From: Alteromonas sp. CI.11.F.A3 | GTDB taxonomy: Bacteria; Pseudomonadota; Gammaproteobacteria; Enterobacterales; Alteromonadaceae | Reading direction: 5' to 3' | Assembly (NCBI RefSeq): GCF_032925565.1 | Contig: NZ_CP136708.1 | Span: forward strand, 4,216,001 to 4,280,000 | Length of the DNA: 64,000 nucleotides | Shown here: one piece after another, positions 1-7,691 of the stretch | How positions within the stretch are numbered: position 1 is the stretch's first letter | How the letters are laid out: each line of letters opens with the position of its first letter | The notes under the pieces: model-generated | Told to the model about the DNA's origin: nothing | The model's input: only the letters and a program-made list of their open reading frames with translations | The model's database searches: none | Program-made: the position numbers and the translations under genes

Positions 1-1083
1 TCAAATGCGCTCCAGACTTGGTTTCTCATTATTGCTATCGTGCTTGCGGTGCTTGCTTGTATAGGAAGTATTATTGTAGGCCCACGGCTTGTTACCCGAC
101 GCATTCAAATTCTGAAAAATATGCTGGTTTCTATTAGCGAGGGCGAAGGTGATTTAACCCAACGTTTAAACACTGATGGGAACGATGAAATTACTGATGT
201 AGCCGTAGCTTTTAATCATTTCATGAATAACCTACAACGACTTATCACCATGGTGAAAGCAGATGCGCAATCGTTAGCCGACGCACAATATTCACTAATT
301 AGTGCAGCCGATGCGACAAACACTATTTCGGGTCAGCAGAGCGAAAACCTAGATCAAATTGCGACTGCGGTTACCGAATTGAGTCATGCACTTCGTGAGG
401 TCGCCAATAGTACGCAAGGCTCACTATCAGAAACGCAATTGGCAAACGATGAAGCTCTTGCTTCCCAAGATGCGGTAACACAATCTACTGAAAGCATTTC
501 ACTGATGTCAGGAACCATTAGCAAAGCCAGACATGTTATTGAAGAATTAGCGAAGGAAACGACAAAAATATCTTCTTTGTTAGGGGTTATTCGTGATATT
601 GCAGATCAAACTAATTTGCTAGCACTAAACGCTGCGATTGAGGCAGCCCGTGCCGGAGAGCAAGGCAGAGGGTTTGCTGTTGTGGCAGATGAAGTGCGCT
701 CTTTAGCAAACAGAACTCAACAAGCAACAGGCGATATTAATACTATGCTGATTAACCTTAACAAGGGCGTAGATGAGGCGGTGGACTCAATAAACAGTGG
801 TGCAGCACAGGTTACTGATGTGGTGGATTTATCCTCAGCACTTTCTGAGCGATTACTTAAAGTGGTAGAGGCCGTGAGTGGCGCTAATGACGGCATCTAT
901 CAAATAGCCTCGGCTACTGAACAGCAGAGTCAGGTAGTTGATAGCGTAAACGAAAATATTTCTTCACTGAATACCCTTACTCAAAAAGCAGTACAGACTG
1001 TTTCTAGGTCTAGCGAAGCCAGTGAGAATGTTAATAAAGTATCCAATAGCTTAGGACAAAATGTAGGACGTTTTACGGTATAG
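1..1083 (+). CDS. Methyl-accepting chemotaxis protein, C-terminal part (5' end outside window)
   Basis: Transmembrane chemoreceptor that passes ligand signals to the CheA/CheW array. The frame is open from base 1, so the sensor domain and first membrane helix lie upstream of the window. What is visible begins with the second membrane helix (about codons 7-30), followed by a HAMP linker containing '[10 protein letters not shown]' and a long methyl-accepting coiled coil. The signalling hairpin tip is intact and typical: '[19 protein letters not shown]' followed by '[15 protein letters not shown]'. An internal GTG at 40 would give 347 residues but would cut into the membrane helix, so it is not the true start. 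No C-terminal CheR/CheB docking pentapeptide is seen. The ligand cannot be predicted because the sensor region is missing. A strong hairpin follows at 1125. Confidence 0.93.
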   Translation, partial: SNALQTWFLIIAIVLAVLACIGSIIVGPRLVTRRIQILKNMLVSISEGEGDLTQRLNTDGNDEITDVAVAFNHFMNNLQRLITMVKADAQSLADAQYSLISAADATNTISGQQSENLDQIATAVTELSHALREVANSTQGSLSETQLANDEALASQDAVTQSTESISLMSGTISKARHVIEELAKETTKISSLLGVIRDIADQTNLLALNAAIEAARAGEQGRGFAVVADEVRSLANRTQQATGDINTMLINLNKGVDEAVDSINSGAAQVTDVVDLSSALSERLLKVVEAVSGANDGIYQIASATEQQSQVVDSVNENISSLNTLTQKAVQTVSRSSEASENVNKVSNSLGQNVGRFTV

Positions 1084-1124
1084 ACGCAGCTTAGGGCTGT
1101 TTCTCTACCCATTCACGTATAATG

Positions 1125-1150
1125 AAAAAGGAGAGCATGCTCTCCTTTTT
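1125..1150. terminator. Bidirectional intrinsic terminator
   Basis: A perfect 26-bp palindrome with 13-bp arms, an A5 tract at one end and a T5 tract at the other. It lies between the stop of the chemoreceptor and the stop of the convergent solute-binding-protein gene, so it can serve both. Confidence 0.85.
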
Positions 1151-1205
1151 AACGCCTTTGTGCCTACCCTGTAGCGGTTAGCGCCTAGAAGTAAATGTTT
1201 ACCCG

Positions 1206-2003
1206 TTAACGTCTATCGAAGTTAACTGGCTTTTTGGGATCTTGATAAAAGCCATCTTTTAATAACCGTTTGAAACGGGTTAACTTTCCATCCAGTCTCA
1301 ACTCTTCTAAACCCTTATTAAAAAGCTCAATAAGTAACCTGTCGTCATTTCTTCCTTTCGCAACCAATAAGTGCGTTGTTACGGTGGAAATAAACGGATC
1401 GATAGGCTTGACGGCCTGACGCTGTTCATCTGAGAAGTCGCGTTGAAGCAAGTACCAACCCGTTAAATCATCAATGGGAAACAAATCAATTTCCCCGCTC
1501 ACTAAGGCTTCAAGGTTCTCTTTATCGGTAGCGTAGGTGGTTACCGATGGGGTATTTTCAATATAAGTGGCCAACTCGTTATTGTACAAATAGCCTTCTG
1601 TCACCCCCATTTTTTTATCTTTCAGTTCGTCGAAACTTGACCATGACGCTATGTCAGACTTCCTATTAACGTAAAAAACCAGGCTTTCCGCTGTGATTGG
1701 GTCGCTATGCCAGAATTTTTCACCACGCGCGCGCACGAAGTTACCGTAAGACAGCGCATCAAATTCACCATTCAATGTGGCTTCTACGGCTTCATCCCAC
1801 GGCATTGATACAAACTCAACCACCACACCTGTCTCTAAAAAAGCCTGTGAAATAATGTGGTTAATATACCCTTTATGCTCCATTTCAGATGAGGTGTAAG
1901 GCGCATATTCTGTGGTAGCAATTTTAATTTTTAACCAAGCATGCCCCCAACTTTGCAGTGGGACTAACGCCAATAGTAATGTGAAAATAGCCAATAAACG
2001 CAT
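1206..2003 (-). CDS. Periplasmic solute-binding protein, family 3 (SBP_bac_3-like)
   Basis: A 265-residue protein with a cleavable signal peptide (hydrophobic residues about 3-20, likely cut near 'SWGHA'). The fold is that of amino-acid-type binding proteins. It opens with 'IATTEYAPYTS', has the central 'EALVSGEIDLFPID' segment and ends with 'LFNKGLEELRLDGKLTRF', where family members carry the final lobe helix. No permease or ATPase gene is adjacent, so this is an orphan binding protein, as is common in marine Alteromonadales, and its ligand is unknown. A Shine-Dalgarno-like AAGGTAAG precedes the ATG. It follows the porin-like gene by 9 nt on the same strand, so the two are probably co-transcribed and may handle the same solute. 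Confidence 0.8.
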   Translation of the reverse strand: MRLLAIFTLLLALVPLQSWGHAWLKIKIATTEYAPYTSSEMEHKGYINHIISQAFLETGVVVEFVSMPWDEAVEATLNGEFDALSYGNFVRARGEKFWHSDPITAESLVFYVNRKSDIASWSSFDELKDKKMGVTEGYLYNNELATYIENTPSVTTYATDKENLEALVSGEIDLFPIDDLTGWYLLQRDFSDEQRQAVKPIDPFISTVTTHLLVAKGRNDDRLLIELFNKGLEELRLDGKLTRFKRLLKDGFYQDPKKPVNFDRR

Positions 2004-2012
2004 AATCTTACC

Positions 2013-3131
2013 TTAGAAATAGATACCTAAATTAATATTCAATCTGTGTGTTGTTTCTTGGCGACCACCTAGGTCTAAGCCCACGCCTGGACCACCAGAA
2101 AACCACATGTTTTTCCCTTGAATACTATCTACATATACAAATAATTTGTCCCAGCCAAAACTACAACCGTTTATCCACTGCGATGAATCACGGCCTGATG
2201 CTTCATCACCCTGCGCCACGCTGTACTCGGTGTAACATGTTAGCGAGTCAATACGAGTAAATTTATAAGGTACCGAATACACCAAATTCGCGGAGTACGT
2301 CGACCCATCGGCTGCCGCTAAGAATGGAAACGTAAACGCAGAAAGCGAAATTCTATCTGTGGCTTGGCCTTCCGGTGCAGCTAAGTCGTACTCATAATCA
2401 ATGTATTGTAGTTCTACTTTAAAATCACCTTGCTGGTGGCGCACGTGAACCGCATAAGCCGTCATGTCGCCATCTTCTAACGTATCTAAGTTTAAGATAT
2501 CGCCATATTGATAAGACACACCAATGTCGGTGGTACTTCTTGGCAGTAGTTTCGCTGTATAGTTTGCACGTAAGTTGTATTGGCCATCTTCTTGGTTACG
2601 AAACTCACCATCATCAGCCACATCGAATGAGTAACGGCCAAATTCAGCGGCATCGTTATATTCATCATTCATGAAGTAAGCAGCTTGAAAGTCCCAATTG
2701 CCGTAATCGTGATTTATCTTAATACCGGCTTCATAATCATCTTCAAAGCCTAGGTAGTAATTAACCGAAAACCAAAAGTTGTTTGAACCAAAGGGCTGCA
2801 AGCCAAAAGGGGTTTGTGTTATACCGGCGGTGATGTCGGTGGATTCATCCCAATGGTAGGTAAGTTCGGCAAAGCGAATAGTGTCGAAATCGGTATTCTC
2901 GTACCATCGGTATTCTGCTTTGTAGCTAAACTGATCTGACTCGCCAGCGACACCTAATTTGATAGACTCAAATTCGAATCCGTCTCTTATTTCAGGGAGT
3001 TGCCAATCTTGATGGCCATAGTTAACTCTTACGTGGCCACTAAGTGTAAAAGGGAGCTCATCTGCCTGCACTGCTAAAGAGTTGCTGCCTAGTAGCGCGG
3101 CTAAGGAAAGTAGTGGAAGTTGTCTGTTCAT
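2013..3131 (-). CDS. Porin-like outer-membrane beta-barrel protein
   Basis: A 372-residue precursor. The start at 3131 is chosen because a good ribosome site (AGGACAAGGA) sits just before this ATG and a clean signal peptide follows (MNRQLPLLSLAALLGSNSLA, cut near 'VQADE'). An upstream GTG at 3170 would spoil the signal peptide. The mature chain is rich in alternating aromatic/polar strands ('FTLSGHVRVNYGH', 'FSYKAEYRWYEN', 'YSANLVYSVPYKF') and ends with a C-terminal phenylalanine (GIYF), the usual BAM recognition signal. It probably forms a 14-18-strand pore. Two cysteines late in the chain may form a disulphide. It is first in a two-gene unit with the solute-binding protein. Substrate unknown. 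Confidence 0.78.
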   Translation of the reverse strand: MNRQLPLLSLAALLGSNSLAVQADELPFTLSGHVRVNYGHQDWQLPEIRDGFEFESIKLGVAGESDQFSYKAEYRWYENTDFDTIRFAELTYHWDESTDITAGITQTPFGLQPFGSNNFWFSVNYYLGFEDDYEAGIKINHDYGNWDFQAAYFMNDEYNDAAEFGRYSFDVADDGEFRNQEDGQYNLRANYTAKLLPRSTTDIGVSYQYGDILNLDTLEDGDMTAYAVHVRHQQGDFKVELQYIDYEYDLAAPEGQATDRISLSAFTFPFLAAADGSTYSANLVYSVPYKFTRIDSLTCYTEYSVAQGDEASGRDSSQWINGCSFGWDKLFVYVDSIQGKNMWFSGGPGVGLDLGGRQETTHRLNINLGIYF

Positions 3132-3349
3132 TCCTTGTCCTAATGTCAATTTGCTCACAATCTGGACCACTCCGTCTTGGAGACCCTCGTTGTGATATAT
3201 ATTCCTTCAGTACAAATTATATAGAGTGAACCTTACAAAAAGATCATTGTCGTACACGAAATATGTAAAGTAAGATTGTCGATGAAGCACATTTCATTTG
3301 CGTTAAATAGTGGGTAAAATTCCACAAAATTTACGTAAAACAAGATTCT

Positions 3350-3751
3350 ATGCAGCATCACATTTCAGCTATTACCTTCCTTGTAGACAATTACGATAGC
3401 GCTATTGCCTATTTCACCCAAACCCTTAATTTTGCTCTTACCGAAGACAGAGATAAAGGGGAAGGATCGCGGTTTGTATTAGTCACACCGAAAGGCAGTG
3501 CAACGTCGCTTTTGTTATCTAAAGCTAAATCGGACGAAGATAAAGCGATGATTGGAAAGCAAGCTGGAGGTAAAGTTTTTATGATTTTACATACCGATGA
3601 CTTTTGGCGCGATCATCAGTCAATGTGTGATAAAGGCGTTGAATTTTTAGAAACGCCGCGCGAAGAAGCCTACGGTACGGTAGCTATTTTTAAAGATTTT
3701 TATGGCAATAAGTGGGATTTACTAGAACCTGCGCCTGCCAACCTTAATTAG
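3350..3751 (+). CDS. VOC (glyoxalase/bleomycin-resistance fold) family protein
   Basis: A 133-residue single-domain protein with the two babbab modules of the vicinal-oxygen-chelate superfamily. The first runs from 'HISAITFLVDNYDSAIAYF', the second from 'KVFMILHTDDFWRDHQ' and ends in 'KDFYGNKWDLLEP', the usual C-terminal VOC signature. Candidate metal ligands are an early His, a mid-chain His and the late Glu, but these cannot be assigned with certainty. Enzymes, resistance proteins and non-catalytic binders all share this fold, so no substrate is proposed. It stands alone, 28 nt ahead of a small membrane-protein gene with which it may be co-transcribed. Confidence 0.8.
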   Translation: MQHHISAITFLVDNYDSAIAYFTQTLNFALTEDRDKGEGSRFVLVTPKGSATSLLLSKAKSDEDKAMIGKQAGGKVFMILHTDDFWRDHQSMCDKGVEFLETPREEAYGTVAIFKDFYGNKWDLLEPAPANLN

Positions 3752-3779
3752 GTGTAATTACACCCCTTGGAGATTTGTT

Positions 3780-4091
3780 TTGTCCCCCATGAAGCGTTCA
3801 ATCATTACCGACATTGTGGCTATATTGGCCATTGCGATATTAATTGCGACGGCGTTTTATGGGCTTGAAGCCAGAAAAGAAGTTATCTATTTATGTGATA
3901 ACTTCACGCCAGGGGTATCGAAAAATAGTGTTGAACGACAATTAAATACCACTGATTTATTAGTATGGGATACCGAATTTTTAGCGGTTGGTAGCCGCAT
4001 AGTGGCCTATAGCCCACTAAACTTCGGTTACATGCACTGCCGCGTTGAGTTCAACAGACAAGACATTGTGGTGTTTTCAGTGGTGGAATAG
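3780..4091 (+). CDS. Hypothetical small membrane-anchored protein
   Basis: A 103-residue protein I do not recognise. A single hydrophobic helix near the N-terminus (about residues 9-27, 'ITDIVAILAIAILIATAF') is followed by a soluble tail with two cysteines. The tail holds 'NFTPGVSKNSVERQLNTT', reminiscent of small periplasmic-facing proteins anchored in the inner membrane. The start is a TTG: GGAG at 3769-3772 is spaced 7 nt from it, while the in-frame ATG at 3789 is too far from that site. No homologue can be named. It probably shares a transcript with the VOC gene upstream. Confidence 0.55.
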   Translation: MSPMKRSIITDIVAILAIAILIATAFYGLEARKEVIYLCDNFTPGVSKNSVERQLNTTDLLVWDTEFLAVGSRIVAYSPLNFGYMHCRVEFNRQDIVVFSVVE

Positions 4092-4282
4092 CCCACTTTT
4101 CGCTCACAAATGGTGCAGCATTTACAAGCCAGCAACTTATTGTTTACCCTGCAGTTAAAAGTCGTAAAGCTGCGCGTACCATTAGATTTTAAGTTCAGCA
4201 TGTTATCTAACCACAACCCTGTATACCCTAGCAGCGTAAACGTATAATTACAGCGTGTCTTATCAACTAAGAATCGCCACTT

Positions 4283-4972
4283 ATGCAAAACTCCAATCAC
4301 AGTGTTATCGAAGATATCTTTGCATTAGTTAGTGCCGGATTGTTCGTGGCATTTGGTGTATTTCTGTTCCAATCGCAAGATTTGATGGTAGGTGGCGCTG
4401 CGGGTATCGCATTGCTGGGAACTTACGCGATTGATATGGACTTCGGTGTTCTATTCTTCCTAATCAACTTGCCCTTTTATACCCTTGCATGGACTCGCAT
4501 CAGTAAGCGCTTCACGCTGAATACGTTTATTTCTGTGACCACGGTGTCTATTCTGACTGAGCAGATCCCAGCCTTCGTCGACATTTCTAGTATTAACCCT
4601 ATTTTTGCTGCCATTTTAGGTGGCTTGCTTATTGGTGTAGGCATGCTGATCATGTTCAGACACAGCTCTAGCTTAGGCGGTTTAGGAATTTTAGCGTTCT
4701 ATTTGCAATCTCGATTTAATATTCGCGCCGGTACGTTTCAACTTACGGTAGATAGCGTTATTTTGCTTTGCGGGCTTTTCTTTATTCCATGGCATCTAGT
4801 GCTTATATCAATTCTAGCCGCGTTCTGCTTGAATATGGTCATTTCGTTAAACCATCGTCCAGAGCGTTATATCCCTGCGAAAAAAGAGAGTGTAAAGTCA
4901 CCTGAAAAAAAGGGGCCTAGCGTGCAGTCGTGTGCAACAGTAAACACTAATCTACACGCGCAAAACAACTAA
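4283..4972 (+). CDS. YitT-family inner-membrane protein
   Basis: A 229-residue polytopic membrane protein with about five or six hydrophobic segments between residues 10 and 190, followed by a polar cytoplasmic tail of about 40 residues. The early glycine-rich segment 'LMVGGAAGIALLGTYAI', the central 'LGGLLIGVGMLIMFRHSSSLGG' region and the 'LILCG' type helix match the YitT/DUF161 family. Family members have no firmly established transport substrate. No partner gene is next to it. A strong terminator follows at 5002-5033, so it is probably transcribed alone. Confidence 0.72.
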   Translation: MQNSNHSVIEDIFALVSAGLFVAFGVFLFQSQDLMVGGAAGIALLGTYAIDMDFGVLFFLINLPFYTLAWTRISKRFTLNTFISVTTVSILTEQIPAFVDISSINPIFAAILGGLLIGVGMLIMFRHSSSLGGLGILAFYLQSRFNIRAGTFQLTVDSVILLCGLFFIPWHLVLISILAAFCLNMVISLNHRPERYIPAKKESVKSPEKKGPSVQSCATVNTNLHAQNN

Positions 4973-5322
4973 TCTGTTCATGTTTCGCCTGCACTAAACG
5001 TAAAAAACCCGGCCATATTAATGCCGGGTTTTTATATTATTTCTAACGTAACGCTTTGTATCCTTGTCGCTACCCTACTGCTTTTTTCTGCACAGGCTTA
5101 AACGGTCGACTTACTAGTCCTCGATTCACCCTAGGGCGAGAAAACGAAGTACGCATACAAACCTCACTTACGTGATATACCCATTACAGTCGAAGATGAA
5201 ATATTCATCTCAATCCTGAAAGTGGGAGACTAGTATAGGCACAAGCAGGTGAGAAACACCTCATTGTTTCGGTGAATAGTCATTCATCAGCGCATTTACG
5301 AGAATGTAAAATACTGTAAATA
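4973..5322. other. Intergenic region between yitT-like gene and alr
   Basis: Apart from the terminator at 5002-5033 I see no gene. A small hairpin AGGTG-AGAAA-CACCT near 5250 is the only other structure. The alr stop codon closes the region, and no T-run terminator for alr is obvious. Confidence 0.5.
5002..5033 (+). terminator. Intrinsic terminator after the YitT-type gene
   Basis: An 11-bp stem (AAAAACCCGGC with GCCGGGTTTTT) around a 9-nt loop. The 3' arm ends in five T. It lies 30 nt past the yitT-like stop codon. Confidence 0.85.
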
Positions 5323-6390
5323 CTAGCGATATTTCACAATCCTAGGTACCCGAGCCGATACTCGGGTTAACAATTCGTAATCTATGCTTCCTGCAGCACC
5401 TGCCACCTCATTAATAGGTACATTCTCACCCCAAAGCTCTACCCTATCGCCAATATTGACGTTTGAAATATGAGTAACATCGATGGTGATCATATCCATA
5501 GAGACTCGACCTGCCAGACTTGCACGCTGGCCGTTCACCGCAACCGGCGTACCGTTAGGGGAATGTCTTGGGTAACCATCTGCATAGCCAATTCCTACCG
5601 TAGCAATGCGGCTATCTTTTTGCGCAACCCAGTTTTGACCATAACCAACTGACTCCCCTTTTGGCACGTCGCGTAGGGCAATAATACTAGAACGTAACGT
5701 CATGGTAGGGGCTAATGCCACATTGGCCGTATTAGGCTGGCCGCCGTAAACAGCAATGCCTAAGCGATTCCAATCGCCACGACTTTGTGGCCATTCAATG
5801 GTGGCCGGAGAATTAGCAATACTAACAGGTAGCCCTAATTGGCTAACCACCTGACTGAACGCACTTAGCTGCTGTTGAGTGAAGTCGTTACTGGTGTCGT
5901 CTGCACAAGATAAGTGTGTGACAAGCACAGTGTCTTTGGTAATAAGCGGCGCGTATTGCTCTACAATGCTTGGTAGCGCGTTAAGGGCAAAACCAAGTCG
6001 ATGCATGCCACTGTCGGCTTTTAGCCAAATAGTGGGCCGACGGTCTTCGGGACACGCTAACATCCATTCTAATTGCGCTTTATTGTGCATCACTAAAATA
6101 CATCCATGGGCTGCAGCCATAGCGCATTCTTTAGCTTGGTGTGCACCTTCTAACACTACGATAGGCGCGGTAATCCCCGCCTCTCTAAGTGCAATAGCTT
6201 CTTCAATAATCGCTACAGCAAACCGAGGGGATACATGCTGTAGAATACGCGAAACGTTAACTGCACCGTGCCCATAAGCATCTGCTTTTACCACCGCCAT
6301 AGAACGGCTTGTTGGGGCTAATTCTGCTAATAGTTTAAAGTTACTTAAAATAGCATCAGCGTGAATAATGGCTTGGGTTTGACGGCTCAC
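5323..6390 (-). CDS. alr: Alanine racemase
   Basis: PLP enzyme interconverting L- and D-alanine in the cytoplasm; it supplies D-Ala for peptidoglycan and can return salvaged D-Ala to L-Ala. The protein has 355 residues, the usual length. The cofactor lysine lies in 'VVKADAYGHG' (Lys35), the second-domain catalytic tyrosine in 'ESVGYGQNW', and the C-terminal domain carries 'GYADGYPR' and 'GRVSMDMITIDVT'. The gene is divergent from murQ across 342 bp. In E. coli alr follows dnaB; here dnaB is not in the window and alr instead borders a muropeptide-salvage cluster. Whether this is the only racemase of the cell cannot be told. Confidence 0.95.
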   Translation of the reverse strand: MSRQTQAIIHADAILSNFKLLAELAPTSRSMAVVKADAYGHGAVNVSRILQHVSPRFAVAIIEEAIALREAGITAPIVVLEGAHQAKECAMAAAHGCILVMHNKAQLEWMLACPEDRRPTIWLKADSGMHRLGFALNALPSIVEQYAPLITKDTVLVTHLSCADDTSNDFTQQQLSAFSQVVSQLGLPVSIANSPATIEWPQSRGDWNRLGIAVYGGQPNTANVALAPTMTLRSSIIALRDVPKGESVGYGQNWVAQKDSRIATVGIGYADGYPRHSPNGTPVAVNGQRASLAGRVSMDMITIDVTHISNVNIGDRVELWGENVPINEVAGAAGSIDYELLTRVSARVPRIVKYR

Positions 6391-6732
6391 AGTAAACGAG
6401 TAATCCTTTGTATTTGCTTAGGCGCAGAGTGTATCACGAGTTGAATGAATTCGAATTCTCACTATACAAATTTATGAACGCAACGTACGAACAATTCTTC
6501 TATTACCTAAAGCACTGAGCTTTACATCTTGTAGGTGTACGACTAGTGGGTTTATGACTTGTTTGTTTGCGCTATAGGTTCGCCACATTATAATGCGTTG
6601 TAAATATGTGTAATTTGCTCTTTCTCAATCGTGCAGCAACGAAATGCTAGCCAAGAATTCAAGCATGAATGTATTTATGCTTGAACTTATATATAGCAAA
6701 TTAACTCCCCTTGTCTTTCGTAAGGTATCACC
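6391..6732. promoter_or_regulatory. Divergent control region of alr and murQ
   Basis: 342 bp without a gene. Two symmetric elements stand out. GAATTCGAATTC at 6447-6458 is a perfect 12-bp palindrome on the alr side. A 9-bp inverted repeat, TTCAAGCAT (6658-6666) with ATGCTTGAA (6677-6685), spaced by 10 nt, lies 47 bp upstream of the murQ start. The latter has the geometry of a dimeric regulator site. A possible -35-like TTGAAC overlaps its right arm, but no convincing -10 was found. No regulator gene such as murR is adjacent. Confidence 0.4.
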
Positions 6733-7674
6733 ATGCAGCCCACCGATTCATCACGCAGTATTCATCACCTGGCTAAAGATTTAGAACGGGTAGTGTCTGA
6801 AGGGCGAAACCCCAATACTGTAGATATTGATACCCTTTCAACAGAAGGGATGTTGGCACGAATTAATCACGAAGACGCCAAAGTAGCACCAAGTGTAGCA
6901 ACAGAAATTCCTGTCATCGCCAAAGTGGTAGACGCCGCGGCACAAAGCATCGCAAAAGGCGGACGACTTATTTATATAGGCGCTGGTACCAGTGGCAGGC
7001 TAGGTATTTTAGATGCAGCTGAATGCAGGCCGACTTTCAGTGTGCCAGATGGTGTTGTAGTAGGCATTATTGCTGGCGGCGAACGTGCGGTTTTACATGC
7101 GGTTGAAGGGGCTGAAGATAATCGAGAAGCCGGCAAGCAAGACGTTATTAATATTACGCTTAGTCAACACGACACGCTGGTTGGGTTGTCGGCAAGCGGG
7201 CGCACACCTTACGTCTCAGGCGCCCTTGCTTATGCGCAATCTATTGGTGCGACGACAGCGGCTATTGCCTGTAGCCCTAGCTCAGCCATATTTGAACATG
7301 CCGATGTTGTCATTTGCCCAGTGGTTGGCCCTGAGGCTCTTACTGGTTCAACAAGAATGAAATCAGGCACTGCGCAAAAACTGGTACTTAACATGATTAG
7401 CACCGCCACCATGATCAAGCTGGGCAAAACCTTTGAAAACTTAATGGTGGATGTAAACGCGACCAACGAAAAGCTTAAGGCTCGCGCCCTTCGCATTGTG
7501 ATGCAAGCCACCGAGTGTAACGAACATGATGCAGCTGACGCGCTAAAAGCGTCGAACAACAATGCAAAGCTGGCTATTTTAATGGTACTAACAGGGGCCA
7601 GTGCCGACGACGCGGCAAAACAATTGGTGGCAAGCAATGGCTATTTGCGTCACGCTGTAAAACAACCGCTTTAA
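6733..7674 (+). CDS. murQ: N-acetylmuramic acid 6-phosphate etherase
   Basis: Cytoplasmic lyase/hydrolase converting MurNAc-6-phosphate to GlcNAc-6-phosphate and D-lactate, a key step of muropeptide recycling. The 313-residue protein has the SIS sugar-phosphate domain with 'YIGAGTSGRLG'. The two acidic residues used by the family are seen as Glu97 in 'LDAAEC' and Glu128 in 'EGAEDN', with the same 31-residue spacing as in E. coli MurQ. 'TGSTRMKSGTAQK' marks the phosphate-binding end. The ATG has an upstream AAGG. namZ follows after 17 nt and the D-lactate dehydrogenase overlaps namZ, so the product D-lactate appears to be used by the same operon. An inverted repeat lies just upstream. Confidence 0.96.
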   Translation: MQPTDSSRSIHHLAKDLERVVSEGRNPNTVDIDTLSTEGMLARINHEDAKVAPSVATEIPVIAKVVDAAAQSIAKGGRLIYIGAGTSGRLGILDAAECRPTFSVPDGVVVGIIAGGERAVLHAVEGAEDNREAGKQDVINITLSQHDTLVGLSASGRTPYVSGALAYAQSIGATTAAIACSPSSAIFEHADVVICPVVGPEALTGSTRMKSGTAQKLVLNMISTATMIKLGKTFENLMVDVNATNEKLKARALRIVMQATECNEHDAADALKASNNNAKLAILMVLTGASADDAAKQLVASNGYLRHAVKQPL

Positions 7675-7691
7675 AAAGGCCACGTTCATAC

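Noticed and set aside
4028..4300. A 90-codon minus-strand frame between two plus-strand genes
   Set aside because: It overlaps both neighbours, shows no ribosome site, and has no recognisable domain.
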